Source of the DNA: Paenibacillus sp. FSL W8-0426
GTDB lineage: Bacteria; Bacillota; Bacilli; Paenibacillales; Paenibacillaceae
Reading direction: 5' to 3'
Length of the DNA stretch: 64,000 nt
Assembly: GCF_037969725.1 (NCBI RefSeq)
Contig: NZ_CP150203.1
Location: 5,286,001 to 5,350,000, forward strand
The notes beneath the pieces were generated by a model. That model was not told where the DNA came from and made no database searches. It saw nothing but the letters and a program-made list of their open reading frames with translations. The translations under genes and the position numbers were made by a program. Shown one piece after another: positions 17,673 through 26,807 of this stretch; the stretch's first letter is position 1; the number at the start of each line of letters is the position of its first letter.

Positions 17673-17708
17673 AAAAACAGGAAGGAAGGAAAGCTGCCTC
17701 CCTTCCTG
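17673..17708 (-). terminator. Hairpin between binding-protein and permease genes
   Basis: On the minus strand CAGGAAGGGAGG pairs imperfectly with its complement, ending in CCTTCCTG followed by five T. A second, smaller AAAACGTC/GACGTTTT hairpin lies at 17613-17632. Such partial terminators after solute-binding genes usually keep permease expression below that of the binding protein, which is my reading here. Confidence 0.65.
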
Positions 17709-17720
17709 ATGACCGTTGTC

Positions 17721-19400
17721 TTATTTCACAGACCAGTTATCGATTCTCCACTGCAATACTTCATTGATCCGGCTTTCGTAAGCCTTGATATCCAGCTTTT
17801 GAATTTCGGAAACGTATTCGTTCCAGACACTGCCGAATTCCGATGGGTTGGCCAGAATCGCTTTCGGCAAATATTTGGTCGACAATTCGTTCAGCTTGGT
17901 ATTGGCAATCTTGGCTGGAGAACCTTCAACCAGATCGACGGACCAGGCCGGGTAGTAGATTGGATTTTCCGGCGGATCGCTGAAGAAATCCACGTAGCTG
18001 TTGAATCCATATGCATCCAGAACTTCCTTATCAAACGGTTTCAGGCTGGATTGATATTCTTCGGGCTGATTGCTTGCCGAAGTGGCGTTGCCATCGCTGA
18101 AATAGCCTTCCAGCTTCGGTGCGGTGGCATAGTAGGCGTCCGCTTTGTTAGCCAGCTTCCATGCAGCGTCCGCAGCGTTGTCGCGTTGTTCCTGCGTTTT
18201 CATGAAGCGTCCTTCGTCGTTGACGTAGTAGTCCTCGCCCTCAATGCCCCAAGTGAGCGTTTTCTGCCATTCTTCTTCCATCAACTTGTCGAGCACTTTA
18301 ATAATTTTTACAGGATCTTTAGCGCTTACGGTAATACCGAAACCGTTGTTCAAGTTGAGCGCTGCACGGTCGCGGTAGTAGTCCTTCGTGCTGCTATCGT
18401 ACACGAGCGGGAAGCCGACATATGTGCGTTCGATTTTGCCTTGTGTTACCAAAGAATCTTCAGCGCTGCCGAAGTTCCAGTGCTGGTCGAACATGCCGAG
18501 TACTGTGCCGCTGGACAATTTAGCCATGTACTGATCGTAGTTTTGCGCAAACGCTTCCTTGTCGAGCAAGCCTTGTGCGTTAATTTCATTAAGCTTCTCA
18601 TAGTACGTTTTGGCGTAATCCTTGTCCGCAAAAATCTCTGCCTTGCCATCGTTTACAACGACGCCGCCATCATTCGGATGACCGATCAAATGCTGTGGCG
18701 GGTTCAAAAGGCCCCAGTTTTTCCAGTCATAGTTCAATACCTCGAAGCCGATGGTCGGCTTGCCGTCGATGGTTGGATATTTCTCCTTGTATTTCGCGAT
18801 CAACTCAAAGTATTCGTCCAGTGTTTTCGGCGTCGGGTAACCGAATTCTTTCAACACGGCTTTCTGAATCCAGAAGGCAGGTCCGCTGTAATAAGTATCC
18901 GCTACCTCGCCGTTGTAAGCCCCGTAGTTGGGCAGGTAATAGATGTGCCCGTCGTTAGGGTCCTTCATCTGGTTCCAGTACTTTTCATAATGCTTCTTCA
19001 GATTAGGCGCATGCTCCTCGATCAGGTCTTCGAGTGGAATGACCGAACCGGCTGCAGTCAGCTTGGTATCCGCTGAGATCAGATCCGGATAATCTCCTCC
19101 GGCAATCATGACGCCGAGCTTTTGGTTTTTGTCGCCGGCCAAAAATTCGAATTTGAACGTAACGCCAAGCTCTTCCTTCATTTTCTTGTAGATTTTGTTG
19201 TCTGCGGTTGGCTGCTGTCCGGCCTCGTTCAGAAATACCGAGATTTCGATCGGATTGTCAGGTCCAACCTCGCTGCCGCTGCTTGCCTCGCCGCTGCCTG
19301 GTTCATTTGCACCGCCGCCTGAGCATCCGGCCAGTGCAACGCTAAGTGATAGCAGCAGTGTTGCCCCCATGCGGAAAAACTTTTTCTTGCTGTCCCCCAT
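17721..19400 (-). CDS. Extracellular sugar-binding lipoprotein (CUT1, LplA/YtcQ type)
   Basis: A 559-residue lipoprotein with signal peptide and lipobox LAGC (lipidated Cys26). A Gly/Ser/Glu linker follows, then a two-lobed substrate-binding domain starting PIEISVFLNEAGQQPTADNK. The length and the DYPDLISADTKLTAAGSVIPLEDLIEEHAP region match the large LplA-type binding proteins used by Paenibacillus for aldouronates and xylooligosaccharides. ATG at 19400 is preceded by GGAGGTG. It is the first structural gene after the sensor genes, with its own promoter region that includes a cre-like site at 19432-19445. Confidence 0.93.
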   Translation of the reverse strand: MGDSKKKFFRMGATLLLSLSVALAGCSGGGANEPGSGEASSGSEVGPDNPIEISVFLNEAGQQPTADNKIYKKMKEELGVTFKFEFLAGDKNQKLGVMIAGGDYPDLISADTKLTAAGSVIPLEDLIEEHAPNLKKHYEKYWNQMKDPNDGHIYYLPNYGAYNGEVADTYYSGPAFWIQKAVLKEFGYPTPKTLDEYFELIAKYKEKYPTIDGKPTIGFEVLNYDWKNWGLLNPPQHLIGHPNDGGVVVNDGKAEIFADKDYAKTYYEKLNEINAQGLLDKEAFAQNYDQYMAKLSSGTVLGMFDQHWNFGSAEDSLVTQGKIERTYVGFPLVYDSSTKDYYRDRAALNLNNGFGITVSAKDPVKIIKVLDKLMEEEWQKTLTWGIEGEDYYVNDEGRFMKTQEQRDNAADAAWKLANKADAYYATAPKLEGYFSDGNATSASNQPEEYQSSLKPFDKEVLDAYGFNSYVDFFSDPPENPIYYPAWSVDLVEGSPAKIANTKLNELSTKYLPKAILANPSEFGSVWNEYVSEIQKLDIKAYESRINEVLQWRIDNWSVK

Positions 19401-19431
19401 AAAGCACCTCCAAAATTTGATCTTGCTTTTG

Positions 19432-19445
19432 TGAAAGCCCTTTCA
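19432..19445 (-). promoter_or_regulatory. Candidate catabolite-response element (cre)
   Basis: TGAAAGGGCTTTCA on the minus strand matches the CcpA consensus TGWNANCGNTNWCA at 13 of 14 positions and is nearly palindromic. It sits just downstream of a TATAAT-like box in the promoter region of the binding-protein gene, where CcpA would repress xylan uptake when better sugars are present. Confidence 0.55.
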
Positions 19446-19518
19446 TGTGAATGATTTCATTATAAATTTACAGCTGTCTGGAAACTATATTCGAATTATA
19501 GCTCTTTCCGAGAAAAGC

Positions 19519-21057
19519 TCAGGTTTTCTTGTATTCGTTGGGAGACATCTCAAGACGCTTTTCGAATTGTTTCAAAAAATGATTGTAGCTGGCGTATCCA
19601 ACCCTTTCTGCCACCTCGCTGTTTTTGTACAGATTCGTCTGAAGCAGCCGGCAAGCTTCCTCAATGCGCAGATTATGGAGCAGCTCGTTGAAGCCGATTC
19701 CGTTTTTCCGTATCAATAATTGCCCCAGATAAGCCGGGTGCAGAAAGAAACGTTCCGCCAGCAGCTTAATGGTCAATCCTTCGCGAAAATGCGTATGGAT
19801 ATAGTCATTGATATCCTGCACAATGCCCTGGGCCTCGGCCGCATTCTCCTTTAGCAGCAATTCAAAGCAGACTCGTCCGCATGAATGCAGCATGCCGATC
19901 AAGTCATCAAAGGTCAACAGGACTTCATCCAGATTAGGGATTTCGAACAGACGATTTGAAGCGCCTGAATCCTTTTCCATTTGTTCCCCCATATACGCGC
20001 GAATTTCATGAAGAAGGTAGATGACGAATTTTCGGGCCTCATCCGGGTGAACCCGCGTCTGACGGAAGGATTGATTCATATGATCCACAACGGCCCGATA
20101 GGCCGCATGGTCAATGAGATGAAACGTTCCCAGCATGCGATCCAGCAGCTCCACCTGGTCGTAATGCCTTTGAAAAACATGCTCCTTGAGCGCGTCATAT
20201 TCCAATACTTCGTTTCTCTCCGCTTCATAAAAGGCGTGCAGCAGCGCTTCCTCGGCCGTGATTCGCGAATGGCCGATGCGCGTCAGCGAGGATTCGGCTG
20301 CGCCAATCGCCATAAAGGCACGAAAGCCCGCCAGATGGCGAGCCAGTGCCTCCAATCGCTTCCTTACGCTTTCTCCCGATCCTTGGGAGGAGTGGGCAGC
20401 ATCTCCGAACACAATGGAAACCAGATCGTTGCGCAAGCGGATCATATAGATGGCGTTCCACCCGTTCAGAAACTCTGCTGCAATGCTGTTCCATCGGCTA
20501 TAATCCTCTCCGGACACCTGAACCAGGCATACATTCCAGACATCGGCGGACCGGGACAGGGATTCCATGAATCGAGCAGCTTCTGTGGATAGCGCTGTAC
20601 CCGTCAGCGCCTCCTTAATCGCCAAAATCTCCTGCTCTCTCTGCGCGACCTGTCCGATATAAAGCTGCTCCTGCTCCTTGATCAGCTCTTGACCTATCGC
20701 GCGCACCTCGGACTCTGCCTGTTCCTCATCCAGCGGTTTGAGCAGATACCGGGAAACTCTGAATTTCAGCGCTTTTCGCGCATACCCGAAATCGCTGTAT
20801 CCCGTCAAAATAATAAACTTGGTTGACCAGTTGCCTCTGCGCCGCCATTCCTCGATCATCTCCAACCCGTCCATGACCGGCATATGAATATCGACCATGA
20901 CCAGATCCGGCTTCAGCTCTTCCATCCGTTCCAACCCTTCCGCCCCGTTTCCACACAAGGCACACACCTCAAACCCAAGGCTTTCCCAAGGGATCCACAG
21001 CTGCAAGCCCTCCAGCGCCCAAGGCTCATCATCGATCAGCAGTACTTTAAATGCCAA
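19519..21057 (-). CDS. YesN-type response regulator with AraC DNA-binding domain (second)
   Basis: A 512-residue regulator: receiver domain (residues 1-120; FKVLLIDDEPWALEGL, phosphoacceptor Asp56 in LVMVDIHMPV, SRYLLKPLDEEQ), a long middle region, and a C-terminal AraC/XylS double helix-turn-helix (IHTHFREGLTIKLLAERFFL to YNHFLKQFEKRLEMSPNEYKK). The start is taken as TTG at 21057, which has GGAGGCAAGGACA at good spacing and overlaps the kinase stop by 11 bases; an upstream frame lacks a ribosome site. It is the likely direct activator of the binding-protein promoter. Confidence 0.9.
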   Translation of the reverse strand: MAFKVLLIDDEPWALEGLQLWIPWESLGFEVCALCGNGAEGLERMEELKPDLVMVDIHMPVMDGLEMIEEWRRRGNWSTKFIILTGYSDFGYARKALKFRVSRYLLKPLDEEQAESEVRAIGQELIKEQEQLYIGQVAQREQEILAIKEALTGTALSTEAARFMESLSRSADVWNVCLVQVSGEDYSRWNSIAAEFLNGWNAIYMIRLRNDLVSIVFGDAAHSSQGSGESVRKRLEALARHLAGFRAFMAIGAAESSLTRIGHSRITAEEALLHAFYEAERNEVLEYDALKEHVFQRHYDQVELLDRMLGTFHLIDHAAYRAVVDHMNQSFRQTRVHPDEARKFVIYLLHEIRAYMGEQMEKDSGASNRLFEIPNLDEVLLTFDDLIGMLHSCGRVCFELLLKENAAEAQGIVQDINDYIHTHFREGLTIKLLAERFFLHPAYLGQLLIRKNGIGFNELLHNLRIEEACRLLQTNLYKNSEVAERVGYASYNHFLKQFEKRLEMSPNEYKKT

Positions 21058-22885
21058 TGTCCTTGCCTCCTTCTCCACCCTGATGCTCCAGCAGGTGCAA
21101 CGGAATTTCAAAGGACACCTCGGTCCCCTCGCCCATTCTGCTCACCAGGCTGAAATTCACCTTATCGTCGTAATACAATTCAAGACGACGATAGACGTTG
21201 CGCAGGCCGATATTGCTGCCCCCGCTCTCCTCCTTGCTCCGCATGTGGTACAGAACCTCTTGCAGCCGCTCCTTGTTCATGCCCTTGCCATTATCGGATA
21301 CAACGATGCGCAGGCGCTCGCTTGCGATTTCGGCTCGGATCTTCACATAGCCAAAACCCTCAATAGCCTGTATGCCATGCTTGCAAGCATTCTCTGCCAA
21401 TTGCTGGATGGTCATTTTTGGTATTTTATAATGCCTCGCTTCATCGCTGATGTCAATGTAATATTCAAACTTGTCCCGGAAACGGAACTTTTCGATCCCC
21501 AGGTACATGACCGTAAAACTCATCTCCTCCTCCAGCGTTACCAGGTCATCCTTCCAGTTCAGCAGGCGGCGCAGCAGTTTGGAAAGGTCCTTGATGATAT
21601 CCTTGACATCTACATAATTGTTTTTGGTGCTAACGACAAGCAGCGCATTCAGCGTATTAAATAAAAAGTGGGGATTCATCTGGCTTTGCAGCAAATTCAG
21701 CTCGGCACGAATGCGTTCGGCTTCCTGGCTTCGCTGCTGAATTTCAAGTTTGTACACATTGTTGATCAAGGAATGGATCTGAGCGGTCATCATATTGAAA
21801 TTGCGGATCAGATGGCCGATCTCGTCTTTTCCGCCATCAATGTTGATCAGATCGAATTTCTCGTTGCCCACCTTTTGCATATGTCTGGACAGACGCTTCA
21901 CCCGATAATTGTAGGACCGCAGCATGACATAGATGAAAACCGACGTAATCAGTGTAATGATGCCGGCGAGCATGCCGAAATAAAGCTGCATGGACAGCAT
22001 CGCTTGTTTGACGCGTGTTTCCTGGGGCACGCCGATCAGCTTCCAGCCTTTCACATAGCTGGCGGTGCCAATCGTAACGATATGTAGGTCCTTGTCTGCC
22101 GTCTTGCTCATATCGAACAACGCGTAGTCGCTATCCACCTCGCCCTGATACTTGTCATCCGTCGACACGATGATTTGATTTTGGGCGTTGACCAGATACA
22201 GATCCAACGAGCTTTTTTCTCTGGCAATAACGTCGTAGAAACGATTAAGGTAAAAGTCAATGCGGACCAGCTTTTGATAAGAATTGTCCGCGTTGTAATA
22301 GTCCATTTTTTCAATTACGCTAAAATACGAAGCGATCGCCGCCCGATCATTCGCAGCCTGATCGCGGTAAGCGATCACTCTCAGCGATTCTCCTGCCGCT
22401 TTCCACTGCCTGAACCAAGTACTGGCGCGCATCGTATCGTCCAGATAGTAATAATCCCCGCCAGGCACGATCGTTGGATTGTCCGTGTAGATGCCAATTC
22501 GCTGAATTTGGTTGTTCACGGGAATATACGAGGTCACCCGGTGGCGGAGCTGCTCATCGAACGTGGTGTAGAAATCCAGCTGGCCGTTGTACTCCCGATC
22601 CATCGATTCGGACAACAGCTTGTCCGTAATCAAGGCGTGACTGACGGCGATGCCGCCGTCAATCATCGTATGAATGTCCTTTCTGGCCCGCTCCAGCGAT
22701 ATTTGCAAATTCTGTTCCTCGCGCTCCTTGATCAGACCGGTCATGCGATCCATGAACAAATAATTGCTCGCGATGATGGGAAGCAAAATCCCGATAATAT
22801 AGATCAGCATAAACTTGTAGTTCAGAGGAATATCGTTCACGATGCCGCGCCATCGGAATTTTTTAAACATATTTGCTATCGCCAT
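21047..22885 (-). CDS. YesM-type sensor histidine kinase
   Basis: A 612-residue membrane kinase: transmembrane helix near 25-45, large extracellular sensor region, second helix near 290-315, HAMP linker, His-kinase domain with LQSQMNPHFLFNTLNALLVV (phosphorylated His) and an ATPase domain with QLAENACKHGI and VVSDNGKGM. YesM/LytS-type kinases sense oligosaccharides, often together with a binding lipoprotein. It lies between two YesN-type regulators. The start is uncertain by a few codons: ATG 22885 is very close to GAAGG, and ATG 22870 (MFKKFRW) is an alternative. Confidence 0.92.
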   Translation of the reverse strand: MAIANMFKKFRWRGIVNDIPLNYKFMLIYIIGILLPIIASNYLFMDRMTGLIKEREEQNLQISLERARKDIHTMIDGGIAVSHALITDKLLSESMDREYNGQLDFYTTFDEQLRHRVTSYIPVNNQIQRIGIYTDNPTIVPGGDYYYLDDTMRASTWFRQWKAAGESLRVIAYRDQAANDRAAIASYFSVIEKMDYYNADNSYQKLVRIDFYLNRFYDVIAREKSSLDLYLVNAQNQIIVSTDDKYQGEVDSDYALFDMSKTADKDLHIVTIGTASYVKGWKLIGVPQETRVKQAMLSMQLYFGMLAGIITLITSVFIYVMLRSYNYRVKRLSRHMQKVGNEKFDLINIDGGKDEIGHLIRNFNMMTAQIHSLINNVYKLEIQQRSQEAERIRAELNLLQSQMNPHFLFNTLNALLVVSTKNNYVDVKDIIKDLSKLLRRLLNWKDDLVTLEEEMSFTVMYLGIEKFRFRDKFEYYIDISDEARHYKIPKMTIQQLAENACKHGIQAIEGFGYVKIRAEIASERLRIVVSDNGKGMNKERLQEVLYHMRSKEESGGSNIGLRNVYRRLELYYDDKVNFSLVSRMGEGTEVSFEIPLHLLEHQGGEGGKDIGI

Positions 22886-22913
22886 CCTTCATTCGTTACT
22901 TTCCGAGTCGGAA

Positions 22914-24440
22914 CTATGGTTGCTTTCTGTATGCGGAAGGGGACATGCCCGTCATTCGCTTGAACTGACTTACAAAATAGTCGGCATTCGGATACCCTGA
23001 GTTTACCGCGACATCGGCAATGCTTAGACGGCTCTGGCGCAACAGCCGCTTTGCCTCTTCAATCCGTTTATCATTCAGATACTCCCGAAAGGACTTTCCG
23101 GTCTGCTGTTTGAAGGCTTGCCCCAAATAGTTGGCATTCATATGAAATTTCTGAGCAAGCTCCTGAAGCTGCAGTTTCTCCCGGAACTCCTGATTGACAT
23201 ACTGCACCACCCGAAAGGCCGTGCTGCATTCCTTTTCTTTCCGCTGCTCCTGCAGCGCCTTCGAGGCAATGCGGCTTAATTCGAGCGCATATTCCCGAAA
23301 CGCGGGATAGGAATGTATGCCGGTAAGGCCGACCGGCATCTGTTGAACGTGCAGCATAAAGCTGTCCATATCCCCGTCCAGTTCCTTCAGCTGCTTGAGG
23401 ACCCCCATTTCGAGGGCCAGCAGTTGAACCCGGACATATTCAATGTCCGACCCGTGGCTTCCTGCGTCCGAATTGGTCAACAGCGCATGCACCTCTCCCT
23501 CCAGCCTGTCTTGTTCGCCCGACAAAATCGTTGCAAGCAGGTTTGCCAGAGCTTTATGATTTACGCAGGCCACGTCCTCGTACTGCGGCAATTCCTGATC
23601 CTGCACGAAGCCGCCTCCATGCTGGTAACGCTTCCATTTTAGCGCGGATAACGCTCTGTCATACGCTGACCGCAGCGCGCCTACTCCGCCTGATTGATGA
23701 CCGAATGAAACAATGATCGACGCATGGCCGGAGTATGTCTCAAACAGACTTCTCCCCAATGTTTCAAGCCGCTCCAGAGATCCTCCGCTTTCGGCAGCGA
23801 ACACGCCGATTCTTCCTTCGGCATCCATAAAAGGCTCTGACCAATGTTCGTCGGCCAACAGGCGTACCCGTGCCTTCACGTCCTCTGTGCCGGCATCCGT
23901 TTCAATCAGAAGACAGGCCATGCTCTCACGACCTTCCATTTGCAGCATGCCCATCACCTCCGCTTGCAGTTCGCTGTCGTCCTCACCCTGCAGCAGACGG
24001 TTGAACAAACAATTCACATATAAAGCACGCTCGCGCTGATGCGCTTCCTTCGAAGCATGCTCCTCCTGGATTTTACGGCTCATCTGCTCCAATACGGTTT
24101 CAATCTCGGCCTCATCAATAGGTTTGAGCAAATAATCCTCCACACGCTGTTCCAACGCCGTTTTGGCATATTCGAAGTTGTCATATCCGCTTAATATGAC
24201 GAATCGCGGTGGTTTGGCCAGCCCATGCATAGAACGGTCGATCAGTTCGAGACCACTTACGGAAGGCATGTGAATATCTGTAAACACCAGATCCGGCTGA
24301 AGCCCCTCAATCATCGACCAGGCGGCATTGCCGTTCTCGGCCTCTCCGCAGATTCGAAAACCGTATTTGTCCCAATTCACCATGGTTCGCAGGCCTTCCA
24401 GTACCCACGGCTCATCATCCACTAATAAAACATTCATCAT
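22914..24440 (-). CDS. YesN-type response regulator with AraC DNA-binding domain (first)
   Basis: A 508-residue regulator: receiver domain (NVLLVDDEPWVLEGL, phosphoacceptor Asp55 in LVFTDIHMPS, EDYLLKPIDEAE), a middle region, and a C-terminal AraC pair of helix-turn-helices (VNQEFREKLQLQELAQKFHM to YFVSQFKRMTGMSPSAYRKQ). It is the first gene of the regulatory block and ends 29 bases before the kinase. Having two full YesN-type regulators around one YesM kinase is unusual; one may control a different promoter. Confidence 0.9.
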   Translation of the reverse strand: MMNVLLVDDEPWVLEGLRTMVNWDKYGFRICGEAENGNAAWSMIEGLQPDLVFTDIHMPSVSGLELIDRSMHGLAKPPRFVILSGYDNFEYAKTALEQRVEDYLLKPIDEAEIETVLEQMSRKIQEEHASKEAHQRERALYVNCLFNRLLQGEDDSELQAEVMGMLQMEGRESMACLLIETDAGTEDVKARVRLLADEHWSEPFMDAEGRIGVFAAESGGSLERLETLGRSLFETYSGHASIIVSFGHQSGGVGALRSAYDRALSALKWKRYQHGGGFVQDQELPQYEDVACVNHKALANLLATILSGEQDRLEGEVHALLTNSDAGSHGSDIEYVRVQLLALEMGVLKQLKELDGDMDSFMLHVQQMPVGLTGIHSYPAFREYALELSRIASKALQEQRKEKECSTAFRVVQYVNQEFREKLQLQELAQKFHMNANYLGQAFKQQTGKSFREYLNDKRIEEAKRLLRQSRLSIADVAVNSGYPNADYFVSQFKRMTGMSPSAYRKQP

Positions 24441-24522
24441 TCATGTTTCCCCCTTTCATGAAATGAAGCTTGCAGGGTGTCGTGTTTCAAACGTTGCCGC
24501 CATTCGTACTGTCGCCCTTCAA

Positions 24523-25395
24523 CTACCGGAGCAACAAATCCGTACTTACATATGGATTACGATGCAGGATGGCCGTCATACGCTGCAGCGTTTCGCCATG
24601 CAAAGGCACGCCTCCGGTCCGTTTCAGCAAAAGCCAGCGCAAGCAGGCAAGGGCTTCGAACCAAATCATATCCTCACTGGCATAATCGTTCCACTGGAGA
24701 AATTCCACACGGTACGTTTTTCCGTATTTGGGGCCGGTATAGACGTCCATCAGGAAAACAGACCATGCGACGTCGTATCTGGGATCGCCCCATTGTCCGT
24801 TCGTCCAGTCAATGATGGTGCAGCACCCGTTCGCCTCCAGGACGTTCCACAAATTGTAGTCTCCATGAATCAGGCAGTCCTGCCTGAGTGATACGCGCTG
24901 AAGCGCATCGGATAAAATCCGTTCCAGATCCGGATGACTTGCAATGCCGGGAAAAAAGTAACCGGCGAAATCATAGGCTGGAATAAAATCATCATCCTGG
25001 GGGCTTTTCCTAAAGCGGTGTACCTCCATCAGCATTAACGCCAGGTCCTTGAGCTTCTCTGAAGTCAGCGTGTCTACAGGGATGCCGGCGTCGTTCATAA
25101 GCAAAACCTGATTCCGCTCTGCATCTTCGCCCCATCCATAAGGGATGGACACCTTCACACCTTGATGATGCAATTCGGAAAGCAGCCGATACTGATTGGC
25201 GATATTGGGCCTCGATTCCTTGTTCCAAATTTTGAGCACACAAGATCTGCCTTCGAACCCGTACCGATATACGTCTGCCTCCATCCCTGGCGACAAGGGG
25301 ACGACATGGCATGGCTGGTTCATGAGTGCCCGAATGTCCTGATGGAGCTCGATCCAATGAATATCTTTCAATGCACAAACACCACTGCCATGCAA
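24523..25395 (-). CDS. Phosphotransferase of the aminoglycoside phosphotransferase (APH) fold
   Basis: A 290-residue kinase-like protein with CVLKIWNKE (ATP-binding lysine), DCLIHGDYNLWNVLEANGCC (catalytic Brenner motif HGDxxxxN) and IIDWTNGQWGDPRYDVAW (metal-binding Asp). Such proteins phosphorylate small molecules such as aminoglycosides, choline or sugars; the substrate is not evident. TTG at 25395 is favoured as start because GGAGGGGG lies seven bases before it. The frame is open further upstream to ATG 25431, which lacks a ribosome site. It is separated from the xylan sensors by about 80 bases and is probably not part of that system. Confidence 0.8.
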   Translation of the reverse strand: MHGSGVCALKDIHWIELHQDIRALMNQPCHVVPLSPGMEADVYRYGFEGRSCVLKIWNKESRPNIANQYRLLSELHHQGVKVSIPYGWGEDAERNQVLLMNDAGIPVDTLTSEKLKDLALMLMEVHRFRKSPQDDDFIPAYDFAGYFFPGIASHPDLERILSDALQRVSLRQDCLIHGDYNLWNVLEANGCCTIIDWTNGQWGDPRYDVAWSVFLMDVYTGPKYGKTYRVEFLQWNDYASEDMIWFEALACLRWLLLKRTGGVPLHGETLQRMTAILHRNPYVSTDLLLR

Positions 25396-25478
25396 TCCGG
25401 TTCCCCCTCCCCTACTCCCCCTCAAAAACATTTCTGCCAGATGCGGTTACAAGGCTCCTGGCGGAAATTCGAATCATG

Positions 25479-26012
25479 TCATGCTCCGCCGGTCCATATT
25501 TCTTCCTCGCCCGCCACTGTCGCGAACAATCTCAGCACATGATTATGATGTGAGATGATCTGGCCTGCCTGCAGCTGCGGGGAATGCCAGGTGCTGTGCG
25601 CATCGCTCACGAGCGTTACACTATACCCGTGACTGAACGCGCTGCGGCAGGTCGTATCGACGCATACCTCTGTCTGCATGCCGCACAAGATGAGCTCTTT
25701 CACGCCCATCTCTTGCAGTAATAAATGTAATTGCGTTTCATAAAAGGAGTCCGGCGTCAATTTCTCGACGATAGCATCCCCTTGCAGGGGCGCAATGCTT
25801 GGATGAATTTCCCAGCCGTTCGACCCCTGTTCCAGCGGGGTGCCCGCTCCTTCGGTATGCTGAATGTAGATCACGGGATGACCGTTTTGGCGTGCTTTGG
25901 CGATCAAACTTTTGATTTTTTGAAGCAGCGCCTCTCCCTGGACTACGGGGTCGGCTTCATCGAACATGGCTGCCTGAACGTCGATAACTAGAAGTGCTTT
26001 TGAGTTGCTCAT
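25479..26012 (-). CDS. Isochorismatase-fold cysteine hydrolase
   Basis: A 177-residue enzyme with the catalytic triad Asp11 (LLVIDVQAAMF), Lys84 (IVEKLTPDSF) and Cys117 (CGMQTEVCVDTT), plus the cis-peptide region before the Cys. Members hydrolyse amides such as nicotinamide or N-carbamoyl compounds, or isochorismate; specificity is not clear. ATG 26012 has GGAGG at seven bases, better than the ATG two codons upstream. It lies between a phosphotransferase and a membrane protein, all on the minus strand. Confidence 0.88.
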   Translation of the reverse strand: MSNSKALLVIDVQAAMFDEADPVVQGEALLQKIKSLIAKARQNGHPVIYIQHTEGAGTPLEQGSNGWEIHPSIAPLQGDAIVEKLTPDSFYETQLHLLLQEMGVKELILCGMQTEVCVDTTCRSAFSHGYSVTLVSDAHSTWHSPQLQAGQIISHHNHVLRLFATVAGEEEIWTGGA

Positions 26013-26055
26013 CCCCATTCCTCCGCTTCCAATATTTTTTTATAATGAGCATCGC

Positions 26056-26496
26056 TCATCCAACCGGAGGTTTAATCGTTTTGGATGAGGCAAGCAGCCT
26101 TCGATCGATGAACGCGAATAACAAGGCGGCCAAAATGCCAAGCAAGCTCAGCGGCAGCCACTCACCAAAAGAACTTTGGAGCGCCCTTCCGGAGGTAATA
26201 ACAATCAAATAGATGGTTCCTCCAGCAAAACCAGCGATTGCATACCCAACCGTCGTTAACGCCGTTCTCACACCGGCATTTGCCGTGTGAATCTTGCCCA
26301 ACCCGTAATCCAGGAGGAACGAAACGGGAATCCCAATCAACAGAAGCCCCGGCGTACCGTAAATCGCATAAATCAGAACGTACATATGGAAATCGTACGC
26401 CCCCCTCATGCCTACCGATAGAAGACCTAGAATACATGCAAATGCGATGGACGCAAGCAATGCCGAAAGCAGTTTTCGCGGGATAGCAGCCATCAT
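26056..26496 (-). CDS. Small integral membrane protein, four predicted helices
   Basis: A 146-residue hydrophobic protein with segments near residues 8-28, 38-62, 78-100 and 112-132, and a short charged C-terminus (DRRLLASSKTIKPPVG). I do not recognise its family. It begins three bases after the stop of a 46-codon small gene, with GAAAGGGTGACGG as ribosome site overlapping that gene's stop, so the two form an operon. Confidence 0.65.
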   Translation of the reverse strand: MMAAIPRKLLSALLASIAFACILGLLSVGMRGAYDFHMYVLIYAIYGTPGLLLIGIPVSFLLDYGLGKIHTANAGVRTALTTVGYAIAGFAGGTIYLIVITSGRALQSSFGEWLPLSLLGILAALLFAFIDRRLLASSKTIKPPVG

Positions 26497-26499
26497 CCG

Positions 26500-26640
26500 T
26501 CACCCTTTCTTTTCGTTTTCGGGCCGCTGCTGTTTCATAGATCCGGGTCGCCCTTTTACCGGGTAGCCAATTTCCCGGATGTCCTCTTCAAATCTCTCGA
26601 TGCCGGGAAGTATGCCAATGAAGTTTGAATCCGTCATCAT
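26500..26640 (-). CDS. Small gene of 46 codons ahead of the membrane protein
   Basis: Reading from ATG 26640 (or 26637) the frame gives a polar peptide: FIGILPGIERFEEDIREIG, a short YPVKGRPGS stretch, and a charged tail ending NEKKG before TGA. GGAGAGGAGAG lies just upstream. Its stop overlaps the ribosome site of the membrane-protein gene, and the composition is unlike random translation. I do not recognise it; function unknown. Confidence 0.5.
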   Translation of the reverse strand: MMTDSNFIGILPGIERFEEDIREIGYPVKGRPGSMKQQRPENEKKG

Positions 26641-26711
26641 TTCATCTCTCCTCTCCCCGACCCTTCTTCATTCATATCCATCATAACCCATATATCGGAA
26701 GATGTGACAGC

Positions 26712-26739
26712 AAAAAAAACCACGGTTTCCCGTGGTTTT
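26712..26739 (-). terminator. Terminator after the ogt gene
   Basis: Stem AAAACCACGG/CCGTGGTTTT, loop TTTC, followed on the minus strand by eight T. It separates the alkylation-repair pair from the small-gene operon. Confidence 0.88.
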
Positions 26740-26807
26740 CCGCTGTAGTGCGCCTCATTTCAGGCCCACCCTCCATTTCTCTTCCCTTCCCGTCACATCA
26801 CGAGTCA

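Noticed and set aside
17709..19076. 455-codon open frame opposite the sugar-binding lipoprotein
   Set aside because: Antisense shadow; hydrophobic, low-complexity product, while the lipoprotein on the minus strand has a signal peptide and family match.
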